Positions 60,774-64,000 of a stretch of DNA of 64,000 nucleotides are shown in pieces. Position 1 is the stretch's first letter; every line of letters begins with the position of its first letter. The DNA comes from Bog-756 sp963756515 (GTDB taxonomy: Bacteria > Actinomycetota > Acidimicrobiia > Acidimicrobiales > RAAP-2). The position numbers and the translations under genes are program-made. Below the pieces are notes generated by a model, which was not told the DNA's origin, made no database searches, and saw only the letters and a program-made list of their open reading frames with translations. The stretch covers positions 270,797 through 334,796 of the forward strand of contig CAVWNV010000003.1 of the NCBI GenBank assembly GCA_963756515.1, read 5' to 3'.

Positions 60774-61160
60774 ATGGGCGTGTGTAAGTGCGGTTGTGGT
60801 CAGAAGGTGCCACTAGGCGCGGGTAGGGCTTCAAAGCGAGCGTGCTACCTAGCCTCGTTTCGACCAGCGCTCAATCGCCTCGGAGACCTGCTCGACGGTG
60901 CAGGCCAATCGACCTTGGAACTCGACGCATTCCTAGACCACGGTTACGTCTTGACCCACAGTCTCTTGGAGGCCTGTCACAATCCGGAACGATCCGGCTT
61001 CATACCCAATGCCAAGGAAGTTGCTGAGTGGGAACGTGCAGCACTTCGCTACTGCCAGCTACTGAAGAAGCGTGATCCCGTTTGGTACGGGCTGTGGAGC
61101 GGGCCAAGCGAAAAGGGCCCACTCGATCAATCTGAACGTGGCCTAAAGAGGTTCGCCTAA
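60774..61160 (+). CDS. hypothetical protein whose 3' end is altered by IS630
   Basis: 128 residues. N-terminal Cys cluster 'CKCGCGQKVPLGAGRASKRA' followed by a helical body ('RLGDLLDGAGQSTLELDAFL', 'WERAALRYCQLLKKRDPVWY'). The last codons and the stop (61158-61160) lie inside the IS630 left terminal repeat. Joining the sequence across the TA target gives ...SERGLGHS then TAG, so before insertion the protein would have ended with three different residues. The insertion therefore changed only the extreme C-terminus. Function unknown; the Cys motif suggests a metal site. Confidence 0.6.
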   Translation: MGVCKCGCGQKVPLGAGRASKRACYLASFRPALNRLGDLLDGAGQSTLELDAFLDHGYVLTHSLLEACHNPERSGFIPNAKEVAEWERAALRYCQLLKKRDPVWYGLWSGPSEKGPLDQSERGLKRFA

Positions 61161-61177
61161 TACCCCGCTAGCGCTGC

Positions 61178-62277
61178 ATGGAGTGGAATAATTGGTGCAT
61201 GCCCACTTCCACGTCAGCGGCCGGAGCAGCAAGCACAAACAAGGCACCACCCCGAGTCCGTCCACGCCGAGATTTCGAGGCCATGGAGGCCACACGGATG
61301 CGGGCCGCCGACCTGTTCGCCAAGGGGGTGTCCCAGGCCGACATCGGCCGTGAGCTCGAGGTCTCCCACCAGTCAATCTCCGATTGGCACAAGCTTTGGA
61401 AGGTCGGCGGGAAGCAGGCCCTGAAACGCACCGGAGCGCCTGGTCGGCCCCGCAAGGTGACCGACGCCGAGCTGGCCAAGGTGGAACGGGCCCTGCAGAA
61501 GGGTCCGAAGGCCAACGGGTATCCGACCGATCTGTGGACCCTGGCCCGAGTCGCCGAAGTGATCGAGGAGACCACCGGGGTCAAGTACCACCCCGGACAC
61601 GTCTGGAAGGTGCTCCGCCGGATGGGCTGGAGCCGACAGCGGCCGGCCCGCCAGGCGGCTGAGCGCAATGACGAGGCCATCGAACAGTGGGTCAACGACC
61701 GCTGGCCCCGTCTAAAAAAAACGCCAGGGCCAGGAACGCCTGGATCGTCTTCCAGGACGAGAGCGGGTTCAGCCTCCTCCCCTCGGTGAGGTCGACCTGG
61801 GCGCCCAAGGGGCAGACCCCGGTCCTCACCCACCACTTCAACTGGAAGCGCCTGTCCATGTCGGCCGCGCTGTGCTTCCGGCCCGATGGCAGCGATGCAT
61901 CCCTCGTCTTTGGCATGCAGGCGGGTAGCTACAACGACGAATCCATCATGGAGTTCCTCACTGAGCTCCACCGCCATCTGGATGGCGACAAGGTCACCCT
62001 CATCTGGGACGGGCTTCCTTCCCACCGCAGCCGGGCCATGCAGGCCTTCCTCAGGAAGCAACGGAAGTGGCTGGTCGTCGAGCGGCTGCCGGGCTACGCC
62101 CCCGATCTCAATCCGGTCGAGCAGGTCTGGGGCAACCTGAAAGGCGGGGAGCTGGCCAACCTCTGTCTCGACACCATCGGCGAGGCCGAGGAGATCGTCG
62201 ACCAGGGGCTCTGCCGCATCGGCAGCGAGACCAGATTGGCCTTCGCATTCCTCCGCCACTGCGGCCTTACGCTATGA
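61178..62277 (+). CDS. IS630-family transposase, two frames joined by -1 frameshift
   Basis: The first frame (61178-61789) has a helix-turn-helix 'KGVSQADIGRELEVSHQSIS' and the 'GAPGRPRKVTDAELAKVERA' linker of IS630 proteins. The second frame (through 62277) carries the DDE catalytic residues: Asp in 'IVFQDESGFSLLP', Asp in 'LIWDGLPSHRS' and Glu in 'DLNPVEQVWGNLK'. The change of phase falls at a run of eight A (61714-61721) in TCTAAAAAAAACGCC, a classic -1 slippery sequence. Joined product about 365 residues, normal for IS630. Start codon not certain; an ATG at 61283 is also possible. Confidence 0.85.
61714..61721 (+). other. A8 slippery site for programmed -1 frameshifting
   Basis: Eight consecutive A followed by CGCC (A AAA AAC heptamer) at the exact place where the transposase passes from the first to the second reading frame. 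Programmed -1 frameshifting at such tracts is known for several IS630 elements. Confidence 0.7.
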
Positions 62278-62364
62278 ACCGGGTCGGCGCGGTATTACGC
62301 GAAGCTCTTTAGGTCACTCCTAGACGTACTTCCTCTACCTCGCACTCCACTATCGGCCTACGCA

Positions 62365-62922
62365 CTAGCCGGGTTGCCCGTGTCTGTGATAGCGCACCCC
62401 ATGACCTACCTCCACGGCGACTAGAAACAGGAGGCACAATCCAAGAAGAATCGAGCCCGCTACTACGATCGCCCTATCTAGGCTCTCTCGATCGATGTGC
62501 TTGCTACTGATGTCATAACCGATGAGCCCAGCAAATCCGCCCAACGTGTTTGTAATCACATCAGTTATGTCCGTCGCTCCAATTGCGAAGATGTACTGGA
62601 TGGTCTCTGCCGTAATGCTGGTGCCGAGCACAATTAGTAGCTTGCTCCAGAAACTCAAACGCTTGAAGTTAACGCTCAATAACAACCCGAACGGGACAAA
62701 GACGAGAACGTTGTCGAGGGACTCGTCTGAGCTTCCAGCGGCATTCGAGAACGGCACGAAATTCAAGCTTCTCTTGTCATAGTGCAGCACCGAAGCAATA
62801 TGAATGGAGAACTTGAACAAGATCAGCCATGCCAGGATGACCAAATAAACGACAAACAGAACTCTGGCTAGCGATTTCACGCAGACCCTTTGGGCGCCAC
62901 CGACTTCATCGGGAGCCATCAT
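62365..62922 (-). CDS. VanZ-like membrane protein
   Basis: 185 residues from ATG 62922; GTG 62880 with AAGGG 5 bases upstream is a good alternative start. Four transmembrane segments: 'VLFVVYLVILAWLILFKFSI', 'LDNVLVFVPFGLLLSVNF', 'LGGFAGLIGYDIS' region, and 'AIVVAGSILLGLCLLFLVA'. 'NFVPFSNA', 'DNVLVFVPFG' and 'TAETIQYIFAIGATDITDVI' plus 'NTLGGFAGLIGY' are the VanZ family signature. VanZ proteins give low-level teicoplanin resistance in enterococci, but most homologues have unknown roles in the envelope. The codon usage is markedly AT-richer than the rest of the window, suggesting transfer. Confidence 0.85.
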   Translation of the reverse strand: MMAPDEVGGAQRVCVKSLARVLFVVYLVILAWLILFKFSIHIASVLHYDKRSLNFVPFSNAAGSSDESLDNVLVFVPFGLLLSVNFKRLSFWSKLLIVLGTSITAETIQYIFAIGATDITDVITNTLGGFAGLIGYDISSKHIDRESLDRAIVVAGSILLGLCLLFLVAVEVGHGVRYHRHGQPG

Positions 62923-63070
62923 GCCGCCTGATTTCGCTCTCGGAACGTCACCTCCCCGTTTTCGACGGGCGAGTGTCACGCTCCGGCACGTCATAGACCG
63001 GCGGCCGAGCCTCACTCAGCGTTAGCGTGACCAATTGCATATCTCAGTCATCCAACGCTTCGGAGGCGGC

Positions 63071-63715
63071 ATGTCCCAGGTCCGTGTTCACAACTTCTCA
63101 ATCTCCCTCGACGGGTTTGGCACCGGCGAGGGCCTGACGTTCGACGCTCCGTTCGGCCACGCCGGGCACCGGCTCCACGAGTGGATGTTCGCCACCCGGT
63201 TCGGCCGCCGTGAAGTCCTCGGCGAGCCGGGCGGCACCGAGGGAGTCGACCAAGTGATGGCCGACCAGTACGGACCCGGGATCGGTGCGGAGATCATGGG
63301 CGCGGGCAAGTTCGGCCCTCCGGGCTGGCAGGATGACCCGAAGTGGTGCGGGTGGTGGGGCGACAACCCGCCGTTCCACACGCCAACGTACGTCCTGACC
63401 CACAGACCGCGCCCGCCGCTGGAGATGAAGGGTGGTACGACGTTCCACTTCCTGGATGCAGCGCCACCAGATGCACTCGAAGCGGCGCGGGACGGAGCCG
63501 CCGGTCAGGACGTCCGCATTGGTGGGGGCCCAACCATGCTCCGCACGTTCATCGCCGCCGGTCTCGTCGACCACCTGCACGTCGTGCAGGTGCCGATCCT
63601 GCTCGGCCGCGGCGTTCGGCTTTGGGATGGCCTGGAGGCGTTGGAGCAGCAGTACGACGTGGAGGCAGTCTCGTCACCAAGCGGCGTCACCCACCTGACC
63701 TTCACACGCCGATGA
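63071..63715 (+). CDS. dihydrofolate-reductase/RibD C-terminal domain protein
   Basis: 214 residues from ATG 63071 (GGAGGCGGC just upstream). 'VRVHNFSISLDGFGTGEGLT' opens the RibD_C/DHFR-like fold; 'HTPTYVLTHRPRPPLEMKGG' and 'GQDVRIGGGPTMLRTFIAAG' (NADPH-binding loop) and 'LVDHLHVVQVPILLGRGVRL' are typical. A small NADPH-dependent reductase of unknown substrate (the family includes pyrimidine-reductase and pteridine-like enzymes). Several Trp- and Gly-rich inserts ('WQDDPKWCGWWGDNPPF') are characteristic of the YyaP/YwjB-type subgroup. Confidence 0.85.
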   Translation: MSQVRVHNFSISLDGFGTGEGLTFDAPFGHAGHRLHEWMFATRFGRREVLGEPGGTEGVDQVMADQYGPGIGAEIMGAGKFGPPGWQDDPKWCGWWGDNPPFHTPTYVLTHRPRPPLEMKGGTTFHFLDAAPPDALEAARDGAAGQDVRIGGGPTMLRTFIAAGLVDHLHVVQVPILLGRGVRLWDGLEALEQQYDVEAVSSPSGVTHLTFTRR

Positions 63716-64000
63716 CCGATCCTGCGATAAGTTGACGACCTGACCCTGATCGCTTGGACTCGCCGCCCTCCGTTACCAGCACGCCCGGTGGACCGGGATC
63801 GGGCCCTGGCCGATGCCCTGAGCGAACTCGGCCGGAAAGCCACCGTGGAGCCCCTCGGCGGGACGAGGGAGGCCCGATCAGGGACGAGGAGCGCGAAGTT
63901 CCGCGCCACGGAGGGTTCAGAGGACCACCCTGGAACCACAGATAGACACCCCGGTTAATGCCCAGAATAGGGAGAAGAGTGGAGCGGACGACGGGATTCG
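63716..64000. other. terminal spacer, no gene seen
   Basis: 285 bases to the window edge with no supported gene, RNA or clear signal. Short open frames here have no protein-like composition. Confidence 0.4.

Larger units (their letters stand above)
61146..62309 (+). mobile_element. IS630-family insertion sequence
   Basis: 1164 bases between TA dinucleotides (61144-61145 and 62310-62311), the target duplicated by IS630/Tc1 elements. Imperfect terminal inverted repeats of about 27 bases match at 22 positions; left begins AAGAGGTTCGCCTAATACCC, right (minus strand) AAGAGCTTCGCGTAATACCG. Contains a transposase in two overlapping frames. A 101-base relative with the same ends is at 42554. Confidence 0.85.

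Noticed and set aside
1..64000. tRNA, rRNA, riboswitch or phage attachment sites
   Set aside because: None recognised on reading both strands; no tRNA gene borders the accessory region that would mark an integrative element.

Overview
The window reads as chromosome of a high-GC actinobacterium, most plausibly an uncultured member of class Acidimicrobiia. The evidence is indirect: luciferase-like (LLM) flavin/F420-type oxidoreductases, an NDMA-type zinc alcohol dehydrogenase, a split two-gene acyl-CoA dehydrogenase, many GTG starts with GTGA start/stop overlaps, and secreted 42-residue 'GYWLVASDGGVFSFGDAGF'-type repeats that I associate with this class. There is no rRNA, tRNA or ribosomal protein gene to fix the taxonomy.

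Region 1 (1-37 kb) is a dense catabolic gene cluster with almost no spacers. It holds five cytochromes P450 (20.4, 23.1, 26.7, 31.8 and 35.0 kb; the last three are close paralogues), one small single-cluster ferredoxin, three LLM oxidoreductases, three amidohydrolase-2 family hydrolases, a D-aminoacylase-like amidohydrolase, an epoxide hydrolase, aldehyde and alcohol dehydrogenases, three SDR dehydrogenases, an enoyl-CoA hydratase, acyl-CoA dehydrogenases (one partial, one two-subunit pair), and a DUF35-thiolase fusion next to a DapB-like reductase. A complete Liv-type ABC importer (6.5-11.5 kb) has its two permeases fused in one gene and sits behind a pair of tandem 60-bp repeats. Two TetR regulators are embedded. 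A reasonable inference is uptake, P450 hydroxylation, alcohol-to-acid oxidation, CoA-dependent beta-oxidation and thiolytic or retro-aldol cleavage of an alicyclic, terpenoid or steroid-like compound; the substrate is not determinable from sequence.

Region 2 (37-47 kb) is transitional: an MFS transporter fused to a cyclic-nucleotide-binding domain, a putative lipoprotein, a methyltransferase, a dienelactone hydrolase, a frame-disrupted DUF2510 membrane protein, a secreted repeat protein and a bifunctional GGDEF/HD-GYP c-di-GMP enzyme.

Region 3 (47-64 kb) is accessory: lower coding density, more A+T, small orphan genes, disrupted genes, long spacers, an IS481-type element, an IS630-type element with a probable programmed -1 frameshift, and a 101-bp MITE-like relative of that IS630 element 18.5 kb away. 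Several large secreted proteins (beta-helix plus 42-residue repeats; Ig-like repeats; a duplicated-domain exported protein) suggest a cell-surface locus. A phytanoyl-CoA-dioxygenase-like enzyme, a DUF1254/DUF1214 protein, a sulfotransferase-like protein, a VanZ-like protein and a DHFR/RibD-like reductase complete it.
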